Assembly: GCA_964610885.1 (NCBI GenBank)
Contig: CAZSWR010000088.1
Location: forward strand, 1-14,111
Reading direction: 5' to 3'
DNA length: 14,111 bases
DNA from: CAZSWR01 sp964610885
Lineage (GTDB): Bacteria > Bacteroidota > Ignavibacteria > Kapaibacteriales > UBA2268
Shown piece by piece: positions 1-8,097 of the stretch; position 1 is the stretch's first letter, and the number at the start of each line of letters is the position of its first letter. Made by a program: the position numbers and the translations under genes. The notes under the pieces were generated by a model that had not been told where the DNA came from, did no database searches, and saw nothing but the letters and a program-made list of their open reading frames with translations.

Positions 1-2147
1 ACCATAAATTTCCCGACGGCCACTGTCCGGCCGCCGACGGTCGCGCGGACAAAGTACGCACCCTTCGCGAAGGCGGTGCAATCGATGCTGATTTCTGCTG
101 TGGCTGTGGATTTCTGGAACGCGGCCACGTAACAGCGCTCGCCGAGAGATGAGGATACTTCGACAGTACCGCTTCCAACTTCATCGCCACCGATAGTGAG
201 GATTGTTTGCGCGTGGGCCGGATTCGGCACGGCCACGATCGAATTCATCGGCGGGACGGATCCGTCGCCCTCGGCCGGCGTGAAGTTCCAATCGGGCGCC
301 CATTCGGCTACTGTTTTTCTTCTGGTTGTGGCAGCAAGGTATTTGCCATGCGGCGAGATTAATATTTGCGTTATCGGTTCGCCATACAATTCGTTATACA
401 CAAAACGGGTCGAGCCGCTTTCCATGTCGATCGCCCCGATCTGCCCTTCGGTGGACGAATACACTATATGCTTCGCGTCCGGCGTGTAGCGCAAAGCGGT
501 TGGCATCGGCCATTGCATTTTGATTTTCCTCAGTAGCGAGCCGTCCGAGGTCGAAAATATGCTAAGCGAATCCGTCGAGTCGGCGATGGCGATTGCTCGG
601 CTGTCCGGCGAAAACGCGGCCGAACCATAACCAATAATACTATAATTGAATCCGTTTGCCTCCATGATTTTCCGGCCGGTGTGCGTATCGTACAGCAAAT
701 AGCCACTATATGAATTTTGCCAATCAATCAAGTAATTCTTCACTGCGAGGCAGGTGTTGCCATCGGGCGAAAGCTGCACAATCCCGGCGGGGCAGTCGAA
801 TGGCGTATAGGTTTCCTTGCTTGCCAAATTCACCAACTGCGTTTCGCACGATGTGTCCTGCACGAGCATGTATGTAGCGTTGCTGTTTCCAACAGTCAGG
901 TATGGCTTTGTCTGTGTTGTAATTGTGTCAACAATGCTGTCAGGCTCGATTGTATGTTTGTAAATCTTTTTTTTGCCAAATGATGCATTATAATAATATT
1001 TCAAATCTCCCGTGATTAGGTTTTCGCTTGCAAGTGCATCATTTTTCTTTTGACTATACATATTACAGGCATTTTGGATATCGTAATTGTTCTCAGGATT
1101 TGTTATTGATAATGGTTTAGTACCTACCCGGTCAATATTCAGCAGTTTTTTCTCATCGTCGGAATAAGCTAAGGGAACATAGCCGTTGGAGTTAAGCTTA
1201 TAAAGATAATTAAAGCTATAATCGTAATACTTCAATTCGGCACCATCATAATAATAAAAATACAAAGTATCGCCTATGTATGTGGGTTGGAAATAGCCGA
1301 AGTCAATATTGTTTCTGTGCACAAACGATTGGTTTGTATCAAGGTACGAAAGTGTGTCGCCGCATGACAACAGCAGCTTATGCCCGTATTTCAATTCGGA
1401 GAAACCTGTTAGCCTGAATATCGGATCTATCCATTTGTAGTAGAAAGACCTATCAGCCGAATTGAAAACAGAAATTCCTGCCGTGTCTTTCATGAAGTAA
1501 TAGTTACCGTCTTTGCTGAATCCGGCGAAAGTATTCCCGTCGCGAAAGACGGCCGAAAGCGAATCGCCGGTGGTATTGTCGTAGAAAATATAGAAATACG
1601 GATACGTAACGACGAGCAAATTGGCCGGCAAAGAATAACTTATGTTTTGAACTTCGTCCCAGACTTCTTGGGTAGGGAACGTGAAAGCAGCCAATTGCTT
1701 TTGGTTCTCGAGGTCGTAGCGAACCAAGTTGTATTTGTTTTTTGAATAGTAAACCGAATACGGGCGTTGGGACAATGCTGACATATAAAAAGTATTTCCG
1801 GCGGCGAATGTGTCTGGCAGAATATAATTATTAATCAGATTACCGGTCATATCATATTTATATAGATTAAATACTTTATTTTTAATTTTTTCATTCAGGA
1901 ATACTGAATCATTTTCGTAAAACATACCCATATCGGTTTTTTTCACGGGCCGCATTATTGGAATACCAGTTTTCCTATCAACAACGTATGTGTTGTCGTC
2001 GTCGGTATAAACAAAAAAACTTCCTTTTGATGAAAAGCTGACATCGTCTGTACTAATACGCCTATAGAATTTGCAATCATTTGTTGCAGCGCTCGAAGCG
2101 ATTGAAGCCAAAATGGCTAAGGTTAGAATAATTGTACCGATACGCAT
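1..2147 (-). CDS. Secreted WD40-like beta-propeller protein with T9SS type A C-terminal sorting domain (3' end cut by window)
   Basis: The minus strand is open from an ATG at 2147 to the window edge, 715 full codons with no stop; I checked every triplet. The N-terminus MRIGTIILTLAILASIASSA is a signal peptide (basic start, hydrophobic core, small residues), so the protein is exported by Sec. The first 400 or so residues are rich in Tyr, Asn and Asp and have no motif I recognise. From about residue 440 on, blade-like repeats appear, each with a turn such as LSPDG, FSPDS, YTPDA or ISPHG, as in WD40/YVTN-type beta-propellers. The last 90 residues match a T9SS sorting tail: a PNPA turn, alternating beta strands, then KGAYFVRATVGG and a terminal VGKFMV. 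Only a few residues should be missing. Established role of such tails: passage through the outer membrane by T9SS and release or anchoring at the cell surface. AAAGGGA at 2152-2158 (minus strand) serves as ribosome binding site. The ligand or function of the propeller is unknown. Base composition changes sharply within the gene, near 960. Confidence 0.88.
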   Translation of the reverse strand, partial: MRIGTIILTLAILASIASSAATNDCKFYRRISTDDVSFSSKGSFFVYTDDDNTYVVDRKTGIPIMRPVKKTDMGMFYENDSVFLNEKIKNKVFNLYKYDMTGNLINNYILPDTFAAGNTFYMSALSQRPYSVYYSKNKYNLVRYDLENQKQLAAFTFPTQEVWDEVQNISYSLPANLLVVTYPYFYIFYDNTTGDSLSAVFRDGNTFAGFSKDGNYYFMKDTAGISVFNSADRSFYYKWIDPIFRLTGFSELKYGHKLLLSCGDTLSYLDTNQSFVHRNNIDFGYFQPTYIGDTLYFYYYDGAELKYYDYSFNYLYKLNSNGYVPLAYSDDEKKLLNIDRVGTKPLSITNPENNYDIQNACNMYSQKKNDALASENLITGDLKYYYNASFGKKKIYKHTIEPDSIVDTITTQTKPYLTVGNSNATYMLVQDTSCETQLVNLASKETYTPFDCPAGIVQLSPDGNTCLAVKNYLIDWQNSYSGYLLYDTHTGRKIMEANGFNYSIIGYGSAAFSPDSRAIAIADSTDSLSIFSTSDGSLLRKIKMQWPMPTALRYTPDAKHIVYSSTEGQIGAIDMESGSTRFVYNELYGEPITQILISPHGKYLAATTRRKTVAEWAPDWNFTPAEGDGSVPPMNSIVAVPNPAHAQTILTIGGDEVGSGTVEVSSSLGERCYVAAFQKSTATAEISIDCTAFAKGAYFVRATVGGRTVAVGKFM

Positions 2148-2175
2148 AATGTCCCTTTCGAAAAATCATTTTATA

Positions 2176-2206
2176 CAAATCTACAAAACAATCCCGAATA
2201 AACAAA
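2176..2206 (-). promoter_or_regulatory. Bacteroidota-type promoter of the T9SS cargo gene
   Basis: Read on the minus strand, TTTG (2206-2203), 19 bases, then TAGATTTG (2183-2176). This is an exact match to the Bacteroidota primary-sigma consensus TTTG-N19-TAnnTTTG. Transcription would start near 2170, leaving a leader of about 22 bases before the ATG at 2147. Confidence 0.75.
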
Positions 2207-2476
2207 TAGAAAAATTATATCAACTATTATATTTATCATATACTTATGAATACAGCAAACGGCGGCGGTGGCCAGTTTTGGTTCGTGGCTTCGGGGGTCA
2301 GGCTCTCGCTTCTGGATAAGCCCATCGGCAAAACACTTTTTCGTGAATTGCATTCATTGATATTAGTACAACAATCGAGATTGCATTTTGATTCATCTTT
2401 TTGAAAATATTTTTTTCGTCGTTTATCGCCAATGGCTTACGGCTGTGAAAAAATTGGCTGAAGCCTCCAAAAACAC

Positions 2477-2690
2477 CGCTTTAGAAACCTTACGAAGGTT
2501 AAAGCGTTCCATCTAAGCAGAGCACAAACGCCGAAGGCGTGGTATATTAATAGCAGGCGTGTTGGTTTCATAATTCAAGCGCTGAAAGCGCGGAATATTA
2601 AAAGCGATGCATCAATCAATATTTCGCTCCTTCGGAGCTGTATGTTCTTGATAGTCTTTCGATTCTATGAATATTGCGTACCTTCGGTAC
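2477..2690. repeat. Array of small hairpins, constant architecture with varying stems
   Basis: Four hairpins with a 5-bp stem and a 3-base loop follow each other: ACGCC-GAA-GGCGT (2528-2540), GCGCT-GAA-AGCGC (2579-2591), GCTCC-TTC-GGAGC (2626-2638) and GTACC-TTC-GGTAC (2678-2690). Starts are 51, 47 and 52 bases apart. The last two are the reverse orientation of the first two, and once flipped all four continue with a G/A dinucleotide and an AATATT-like stretch. A larger related hairpin, CGCTTT..AACCTT-ACG-AAGGTT-AAAGCG, precedes them at 2477-2506. There is no coding potential here. They resemble dispersed palindromic (REP-like) elements; the family is not one I can name. Confidence 0.7.
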
Positions 2691-2729
2691 TTCCCTATGA
2701 GCCTGCCAGAAAAAGTATTGATCATCCAT

Positions 2730-2918
2730 CCAACTGGTTAACCCGTGGGTTTGATTTTCGCCATATCTCCAATATCATCAATATCTTAACACAATCCGTT
2801 CTTAAGCCCCCTTAGAAAAAGGGGGTTGGGGGATTTGTCGATATATTAATGAGTTACTGCAACATTGGCAATGGGGCAAGCCCCATTGTTGCAAATCTTT
2901 TTCTTTTTCAACAGGCTC
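2730..2918 (+). repeat. Dispersed element, copy A
   Basis: This stretch matches, in inverted orientation, 13838-14024. Shared parts in order: a GGTTAACCCGTGGG palindrome half (2736-2749), an AT-rich middle, the hairpin CCCCCTT-AGAAA-AAGGGGG (2807-2825) followed by TTGGGGGATTTGT, an ATGAnTTAC block, and the end TTTTTCAACAGGCT (about 2903-2916). The left palindrome arm is degenerate here (CCAACTGGTTAACCCGTGGG). Nothing in it looks coding, so it is probably a non-autonomous element or old insertion relic. With neighbouring stretches it fills the gene-free 2148-3139 interval, in which I see no gene on either strand. Confidence 0.7.
2869..2888. repeat. Hairpin within copy A, absent from copy B
   Basis: CAATGGGGCAAGCCCCATTG forms a 9-bp perfect stem around AA. 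GCAAC upstream and GTTGC downstream could extend it. The other copy of the element has unrelated sequence at this place. Confidence 0.6.
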
Positions 2919-3010
2919 CTTTGGGGCTACCAGAAATAGTATAATATCAAGTACGAACCTTGGATCTGTGTAAGTTCTTGATTAACCATAGCTGGACAGC
3001 CCCACTGCTT

Positions 3011-3030
3011 CCAGAAAACACAGTTTCTGG
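3011..3030. repeat. Inverted repeat CCAGAAA-N6-TTTCTGG
   Basis: A 7-bp stem with a 6-base loop. The CCAGAAA word also occurs at about 2705 and 2937, in both cases followed by AGTAT, so the sequence between copy A and the DUF2007 gene seems built from related fragments. It lies about 110 bases before the next start codon; a regulatory role is possible but unsupported. Confidence 0.4.
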
Positions 3031-3139
3031 CAGCCACTTTATCGAACCAGCAATAAATCCGGTGCTAATTCGGCTTAACAAGTAGGTTTTGCTTTGTGGA
3101 GGAGGCCATTTCATTTATTCCTGATATGATGGAGATGAC

Positions 3140-3460
3140 ATGAGTATTACATTCGATGGCTATTGCCCTTCGTGCGGGCGTCCGCACGACGAGCCAATCG
3201 ATGAGCGCCATGGATATCCGTGGGTTTTAGTCTATACTACGGATAGAATAATGGATGCGGAAATGTATCGGGCATACCTCGAGAGCGCATCGATTCCGGT
3301 CAATATCCTTTCGCAGGTGGACAGCGCATACTCGCTCTCGGTCGGGGACCTTGCAGTAGTAAAAATCTACGTCCTCAGCCCATTCGCGGTGGAAGCAAAA
3401 GAGATTATCGACAGTATTAACCGCGGCTTCGATTCGGATTCGATTACCCCCGAAGATTAA
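3140..3460 (+). CDS. DUF2007 family protein (putative signal-transducing protein)
   Basis: 106 residues. Residues 28-93 carry the DUF2007 pattern: a strand WVLVYTTD, a helix in which a residue pair AE precedes MYRAYLESASIP, VNILSQ, and a closing strand VVKIYVLSPFAVEAKEII. This is a small ferredoxin-like fold related in shape to ACT/PII-type domains; its function is not established. A CPSCGR motif (Cys9, Cys12) at the N-terminus is one half of a zinc ribbon with no partner Cys pair. The start is well supported by GGAG at 3131-3134, 5 bases before the ATG. It is followed by a 144-bp gap containing a promoter for the next gene, so it is probably a single transcription unit. Soluble, no signal peptide. 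Confidence 0.8.
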   Translation: MSITFDGYCPSCGRPHDEPIDERHGYPWVLVYTTDRIMDAEMYRAYLESASIPVNILSQVDSAYSLSVGDLAVVKIYVLSPFAVEAKEIIDSINRGFDSDSITPED

Positions 3461-3474
3461 TTTTTGTTAAGAAT

Positions 3475-3493
3475 CCAAAATGCAAGCATTTGG
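3475..3493 (+). terminator. Possible weak terminator after the DUF2007 gene
   Basis: CCAAAATGC-AA-GCATTTGG gives an 8-bp stem with one bulged A. A run of T follows only about 10 bases later (3504-3510), so termination would be weak. Confidence 0.3.
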
Positions 3494-3518
3494 AGCGCAA
3501 ATAATTTTTTATTTCTCA

Positions 3519-3550
3519 TTTCAATAACATAATTTTGTACTCTATATTTG
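3519..3550 (+). promoter_or_regulatory. Promoter of the malic enzyme gene
   Basis: TATATTTG at 3543-3550 fits the -7 consensus TAnnTTTG exactly. TTTC at 3519-3522, 20 bases upstream, is a one-mismatch -33 box. The start of transcription would be near 3556, about 50 bases before the ATG. Confidence 0.5.
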
Positions 3551-3604
3551 TAAGATATAGGTTTTGACAACCAATTCCAACCAAACCGCCTCAAGGAGTA
3601 TTAA

Positions 3605-5878
3605 ATGAAAATTAGAAATGAAGACGCTCTTGAGTACCACAGCATGGGACGCAAGGGCAAGGTGGAAGTCGTAGTTACCAAGCCATGCGCCACCCAGCGC
3701 GACCTTTCGCTTGCCTACACGCCGGGCGTTGCAGTGCCCTGCATGGAGATCCACCACGACGTATCGAAAGTATATGAATACACAGCCAAAGGGAACCTCG
3801 TAGCCGTTATATCGAACGGCACGGCAGTCCTCGGCCTTGGCGACATCGGCCCCGAAGCCGGCAAACCCGTCATGGAGGGCAAAGGCGTTCTATTTAAAAC
3901 ATTTGCCGATATCGACGTGTTCGATATCGAACTTAACTCGAAAAATATAGACGAAATCATTCGCGTCTGCCAAGTGCTCGAACCCACTTTCGGTGGAATC
4001 AACCTCGAGGACATCAAAGGCCCCGAATGCTTCTATATCGAAGACAAACTAAAGAAAACAATGAATATCCCCGTCTTCCACGACGACCAGCACGGCACGG
4101 CCATCATCAGCGGCGCCGCCCTGCTGAACGCTGCCGAACTCGTCGGCAAGAAAATGGAAGACATGAAAGTGGTCTATAACGGCGCCGGCGCTTCCGGAAT
4201 TGCTTGCGCGAAATTCCACATCAGCCTCGGACTGAAGCGCGAAAACGTTACGCTCTGCGATTCGAAAGGCGTGATCTACGAAGGCCGCACCGAGGGCATG
4301 AACGAATTCAAAGAGTGGTTCAAGGTGCCGACCGAAGCCCGCACGCTGGCCGACGCATTGGTTGGAGCAGACATTTTCTTTGGGCTTAGCCAAGGCAATT
4401 GCGTAACCAAAGAGATGATCAAGCCGATGGCCCCCAACCCGATCATTTTCGCAATGGCGAATCCCGATCCGGAAATCCCATACGAAGACGCAGTCGAAGC
4501 CCGTCCGGACGTCATCATGGCCACCGGCCGTTCCGACTATCCGAACCAAGTGAACAACGTGCTTGGCTTCCCGTTCATCTTCCGAGGCGCGCTCGACGTG
4601 TACGCCAGCGCTATCAACGAAGAAATGAAGCAGGCCGCCGCTTATGCACTTGCCAAACTCGCCAAAGAAGAAGTGCCCGAAAGCGTCAAACGCGCCTACG
4701 GCGTCAAAGAAATGGTCTTCGGCCGCGAATATATTATTCCGAAACCGTTCGATCCGCGAGTGCTAACGTGGGTGGCCCCGGCAGTTGCCAAAGCAGCCAT
4801 GGACACAGGCGTGGCGCAGAAGCCGATCGCAGACTTCGACGAATACCGCCACCAGCTCGACATCCGCATGGGCCGCGCCCAAGTGATTATGACACCAATC
4901 TACCACAAAGCTCAATCCAATCCGAAGCGAGTTGTTTTGCCCGAGGGCGACAATCCCCGGATCATCAAAGCAGCGCAATTGGCAGTGGACGAGAAAATTG
5001 CCCATCCCGTGCTGATCGGCGACGAAGAAAAGATTCGCAAAGTGGCAGAAGAACATCATTACGATATCGAAGGAATTGAAATCATCAATCCGGCATTCTG
5101 CGAGAAAAAAGATGCCTACGTGCAAGAACTTTTCCGTATGCGCCAGCGCAAAGGCACCACAATCGAAAGCGCCACGAACCGCATGAACCAAGCCAACTAC
5201 TTCGGCGCCATGATGGTTCACTTCGGCGATGCCGACGCAATGATCTCCGGCATCACTTCGGCCTATCCGTGGACTCTTCGCCCCGCGCTGAAAATCATCG
5301 GCCGCGACCCGAAATACAAAAAAGTATCCGGTATGTACATTGTCAGCTCGAAAAAAGGAACCTACTTCCTTGCCGATACTTCCGTCAATATCGACCCGAA
5401 CGCCGAAGCTATCGCCGACATTGCACTCCAGGCAGCCGATTTCGTTACGAATTTCGACCTTACGCCGCGCGTCGCATTGCTTTCGTACAGCAATTTCGGC
5501 GGAGTGAAGGGCGAATCGCCTACGAAGATGAAAGAAGCACTCGAAATCATCAAAAAACGCAATCCCGAACTGATGGTGGACGGCGAAATGCAGGCCGATA
5601 CAGCACTTTCGATGGACAAAATCAACGAAGTGTTCCCGTTCTCCAGCCTGAAACGCCCGGCCAACGTGCTCGTGTTCCCGAATCTGGATTCGGGAAATAT
5701 TGGCTACAAATTGCTCAATAAAATCGGCGGCGCCCGCACAATCGGCCCCGTCCTTCAGGGCTTGAGCAAGTCAGTCCATATCCTGCAACGCGGCGCAGAC
5801 GTCAGCGAAATCCTCGACATGATCGCAATCGCAGTCGTCGATGCCCAGCACAAAGAAGAAATCTGCTGCGGCAAGTAA
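3605..5878 (+). CDS. maeB: NADP-dependent malic enzyme with C-terminal phosphotransacetylase-like domain (MaeB type)
   Basis: 757 residues, the normal length for this two-domain form. It oxidatively decarboxylates malate to pyruvate with reduction of NADP, in the cytoplasm, supplying NADPH and pyruvate. The malic N-terminal domain (about 10-150) has the catalytic Tyr38 in SLAYTPGVAVPC and Lys93 in MEGKGVLFKTFADID, with metal ligands in LEDIKGPE (Glu135-Asp136) and FHDDQHGTA (Asp160-161). The nucleotide-binding domain follows with NGAGASG at 192-198. From about 430 a phosphotransacetylase-like domain begins (KRVVLPEGDNPRIIKAA) and runs to the end; in known MaeB proteins it does not make acetyl phosphate but senses acetyl-CoA and controls activity. 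Start supported by AAGGAG at 3593-3598. Its own promoter and terminator suggest a monocistronic gene. Confidence 0.95.
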   Translation: MKIRNEDALEYHSMGRKGKVEVVVTKPCATQRDLSLAYTPGVAVPCMEIHHDVSKVYEYTAKGNLVAVISNGTAVLGLGDIGPEAGKPVMEGKGVLFKTFADIDVFDIELNSKNIDEIIRVCQVLEPTFGGINLEDIKGPECFYIEDKLKKTMNIPVFHDDQHGTAIISGAALLNAAELVGKKMEDMKVVYNGAGASGIACAKFHISLGLKRENVTLCDSKGVIYEGRTEGMNEFKEWFKVPTEARTLADALVGADIFFGLSQGNCVTKEMIKPMAPNPIIFAMANPDPEIPYEDAVEARPDVIMATGRSDYPNQVNNVLGFPFIFRGALDVYASAINEEMKQAAAYALAKLAKEEVPESVKRAYGVKEMVFGREYIIPKPFDPRVLTWVAPAVAKAAMDTGVAQKPIADFDEYRHQLDIRMGRAQVIMTPIYHKAQSNPKRVVLPEGDNPRIIKAAQLAVDEKIAHPVLIGDEEKIRKVAEEHHYDIEGIEIINPAFCEKKDAYVQELFRMRQRKGTTIESATNRMNQANYFGAMMVHFGDADAMISGITSAYPWTLRPALKIIGRDPKYKKVSGMYIVSSKKGTYFLADTSVNIDPNAEAIADIALQAADFVTNFDLTPRVALLSYSNFGGVKGESPTKMKEALEIIKKRNPELMVDGEMQADTALSMDKINEVFPFSSLKRPANVLVFPNLDSGNIGYKLLNKIGGARTIGPVLQGLSKSVHILQRGADVSEILDMIAIAVVDAQHKEEICCGK

Positions 5879-5895
5879 TCCTGTTCGAAAAGTCA

Positions 5896-5945
5896 AAAGC
5901 CCGATGCCGACAAGCAATTGTTAGTATCGGGCTTTGAATTGATAG
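5896..5945 (+). terminator. Terminator after the malic enzyme gene
   Basis: AAAGCCCGAT (5896-5905) and ATCGGGCTTT (5936-5945) form a perfect 10-bp stem with a 30-base loop, 17 bases after the stop codon. The A and T ends give a short T run on either strand. Confidence 0.7.
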
Positions 5946-6007
5946 GTGATGAGAGTTGTTTGAATTATGCCAAATTGTTCATATAAATTTGATAAAATTG
6001 CTATACA

Positions 6008-6112
6008 CTCATTCCCGGCCCTTCTCCAGACGGGAGAAGGGAGTATCAAAACGTGTTTTGTTGAAAGTTCCTCATCGCCCTTTGGGAGAGAGGGATATAG
6101 GGATTGAGGGTT
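6008..6112. repeat. Dispersed-repeat stretch with CCCTTCTCC hairpin
   Basis: CCCTTCTCC-AGACG-GGAGAAGGG (6019-6041) is a 9-bp stem. The text after it (CCTCATCGCCCTTTGGGAGA, then GGGATATAGGGATTGAGGG) has the look of the 'cccctctcc...ggagaggg...gaggg' intergenic repeats common in many bacterial genomes. No gene is apparent in 5946-6317. Confidence 0.5.
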
Positions 6113-6146
6113 TTTCTAACGAAGAATTTGGGACTATATAAAAAAA

Positions 6147-6175
6147 ATGTGAGGGCGAGGTAACCTCGCCCCTAC
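6147..6175 (+). repeat. GAGGGCGAGGTAACCTCGCCC palindromic repeat
   Basis: GGGCGAGG-TAA-CCTCGCCC (6153-6171) is a perfect 8-bp hairpin in a context AATGTGA...CCTAC. A diverged inverted copy lies at 13504-13531 with the same AATGTGAGGGCG start and CCTAC end, which marks it as a dispersed element. Confidence 0.6.
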
Positions 6176-6317
6176 CACGAGCAAGACAAAGGAACCTCAC
6201 TAAGGCTATAAGGAGCAGGGAAGTCCGTTCACATGAATGGAGAATTTGGGCAAAGCATTGCATCATTAACTCCTACGATTGCTCCGGGAATCAATTACTG
6301 ATTAATAATTTGAAATA

Positions 6318-7508
6318 ATGCAAAATACAATGAATGACATGAACATAATTTCCATGGATTGGCTCTCGCAGCCACGATTTGTGTGCGGGATCATGTCCGG
6401 GACGAGCTTGGACGGTATAGACGTGGCATTGGTGCGCATTTCGCGCAGCGCTGGGCGGTACCAAGTCGATCCGCTTGCCTTCGACACATTTCCAATGCAC
6501 GAAGAGGCGAGGAAACTGATCAAACGCGCTGCGCTGGACGGCGCCCGGACAAGCGAAATATCATACCTGAATTTTGCAATACCGCGCATGTACGCCGATG
6601 CCACCATGCAATTGTGCGTTTCCTCAGGAATCCTGCTGGAGGCCATCGAGGCCATTGGCATGCACGGCCAAACTGTGTGGCACGAACCCAACGCAACCGA
6701 GGACACGGCCCACGGGCAACCATCGACGCTCCAACTTGGATCGCCGGCAGTGCTTGCTGCCTTGCTCGGCGTGCCTGTGGTTGGGGATTTTCGCTCGGCG
6801 GACGTAGCACTGGGCGGTCAGGGCGCGCCTCTGGTTCCAATCTTTGATTACGAAATGATCCGCGAAACTGATGCGGACGTGGTTGCCCTGAATATTGGCG
6901 GGATTGCAAATATCACATACATGCCCGCTTCATGCGCGAAGGAGGCAGTCAGGGCCTTCGATACCGGCCCGGGGAATATGCTTATTGACTACGCAATGGA
7001 ACATTTCTATGGCTCGAAATACGATGCCTCGGGCGAAACCGCTGCCAAAGGAACTGTGGCGGACGCGATGCTGCACGAATTGATGCAGATTCCATTTGTT
7101 TCAGCCCGCCCGCCCAAGTCCACAGGCCGCGAACTGTTTTCGCGCGATATGTTTGAAAGTTTAGTGGACAAATACAAAAAGCTTCTGCCCGAGGACTTTG
7201 TGGCGACACTTGCGGAGTTCACAGCGCGGTCAGTCGTATCGAATATTGAATTATTTGCCGGCAAACGGTCGAAATTGATCGTCTCGGGCGGCGGCGCCAA
7301 GAATGAATACATCATGCGCCGGCTGAAGGAACTGCTTCCGATGGGCAACGTGTTGCAAAGCTCGGAGGCCGGAATCGATATCGATGCAAAGGAGGCCATT
7401 GCATTTGCCTTCCTCGCATATTTGCGTTTGGCCGGCGTTCCTGCCAACATGACATCCGTAACCGGAGCGAATCGTGAAGCCCTGTTGGGTGGCGTTTTCC
7501 TGCCCTAA
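6318..7508 (+). CDS. anmK: Anhydro-N-acetylmuramic acid kinase
   Basis: 396 residues, slightly longer than the usual 370 or so because of the N-terminus. It converts 1,6-anhydro-MurNAc and ATP to MurNAc-6-phosphate, a step of cytoplasmic peptidoglycan recycling. Family signatures appear in order: CGIMSGTSLDGIDVALV (23-39), GMHGQTVWHEP (114-124), GDFRSADVALGGQGAPLVP (156-174, with the catalytic Asp), LNIGGIANITY (191-201), FDTGPGNMLIDY (214-225) and a late VSGGGAKN. These form the ASKHA kinase ATP site. No clear ribosome binding site marks the start; ATG 6354 (MDWLSQPRFVCGIM) would leave a more typical 8-residue lead-in and is a real alternative. No other recycling genes are adjacent; it stands alone between two repeat-rich gaps. 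Confidence 0.95.
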   Translation: MQNTMNDMNIISMDWLSQPRFVCGIMSGTSLDGIDVALVRISRSAGRYQVDPLAFDTFPMHEEARKLIKRAALDGARTSEISYLNFAIPRMYADATMQLCVSSGILLEAIEAIGMHGQTVWHEPNATEDTAHGQPSTLQLGSPAVLAALLGVPVVGDFRSADVALGGQGAPLVPIFDYEMIRETDADVVALNIGGIANITYMPASCAKEAVRAFDTGPGNMLIDYAMEHFYGSKYDASGETAAKGTVADAMLHELMQIPFVSARPPKSTGRELFSRDMFESLVDKYKKLLPEDFVATLAEFTARSVVSNIELFAGKRSKLIVSGGGAKNEYIMRRLKELLPMGNVLQSSEAGIDIDAKEAIAFAFLAYLRLAGVPANMTSVTGANREALLGGVFLP

Positions 7509-7737
7509 ATGCGCCCCGAACCGCCAGCTGCGGAATGACATAAGCAGAAATTCAACTTGGATATAATATGATTCAATACTTACGGGATTGCAAAAGGCTC
7601 AAGTTCTGCCTATGAATTGCCTATTGAACCAAATATTAAACTTGGAAACAATCGGTAATTCGGCAAGCTATACATTTAACCAACGTGCCAATGGCACACC
7701 ACTACCGGATGCGCGGCCGCTACCATCTTGATTGCAT

Positions 7738-7763
7738 AAAAAAGCCGATTCGACCGAACCGGC
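7738..7763 (-). terminator. Rho-independent terminator of the HTH gene
   Basis: On the minus strand GCCGGTTCG-GT-CGAATCGGC, a stem of up to 9 bp with one G-T wobble, is followed at once by TTTTTT. It lies 26 bases after the stop codon of the HTH gene. The rest of 7509-7788 shows no gene. Confidence 0.7.
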
Positions 7764-7788
7764 AAGCTGTTTGCTGAACCTCGAAGAA

Positions 7789-8058
7789 CTATTCGTCTTC
7801 TTTCTGCTTCGAGCGAGGGCGCCCGGGCTTGGGGGCGTCGTAGAGGCCATCGATTCCGCGCTCGTACCACACATTAATCCAGCGGCTGACCGTGTCGCGA
7901 TGCACATCGAAAATATTCGAAATCAGATCCACCGAATATTTCCTTTCGCTGAGGATAATTGCGTGGGCGCGCTGCCGCGTGCGGTAATGGTCTGAAAGCC
8001 GTACAATGCGGTTCAAGGTCTTTCTTACGCTCGGGGTCAGTGGTTGTACAAATTTCAT
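7789..8058 (-). CDS. Stand-alone helix-turn-helix protein related to IS630 transposase N-terminus
   Basis: 89 residues from ATG 8058, which has GGTGA 7 to 8 bases upstream; an upstream in-frame TTG at 8079 would add 7 residues. The sequence follows the N-terminal HTH module of IS630-family transposases: RTRQRAHAIILSERKYSVDL, then DVHRDTVSRWINVWYERGI, DGLYDAPKPGRPR and a charged end KQKEDE. A complete transposase would go on for more than 200 residues with a DDE nuclease domain, and none is present in any frame downstream. Instead the gene stops and has its own terminator 26 bp later and a good promoter upstream. It may be a truncated transposase remnant or a DNA-binding protein that has taken on a host role; I cannot separate these from one sequence. 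Confidence 0.7.
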   Translation of the reverse strand: MKFVQPLTPSVRKTLNRIVRLSDHYRTRQRAHAIILSERKYSVDLISNIFDVHRDTVSRWINVWYERGIDGLYDAPKPGRPRSKQKEDE

Positions 8059-8097
8059 CAAATCACCATTATCCAACAATACAAAATTTTCCTATTG

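Noticed and set aside
2071..2319. Plus-strand 82-codon frame over the start of the T9SS gene
   Set aside because: It runs antisense through the signal peptide and promoter of a well-supported gene.
2477..2690. CRISPR array because of the roughly 50-base periodicity
   Set aside because: The repeated units are only 13 bases, differ in their stems and change orientation; there are no identical direct repeats and no cas genes.
4399..5079. 226-codon plus-strand frame inside maeB
   Set aside because: Arg/Pro/Ser-rich frame-shifted shadow of the malic enzyme, whose own frame is intact with all motifs.
6072..6266. Minus-strand 64-codon frame in the gap before anmK
   Set aside because: It spans the palindromic repeat at 6153-6171 and repeat debris, with no family resemblance and no binding site.
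7668..8079. Complete IS630 insertion sequence
   Set aside because: No DDE domain in any frame and no terminal inverted repeats that I could find around the HTH gene.
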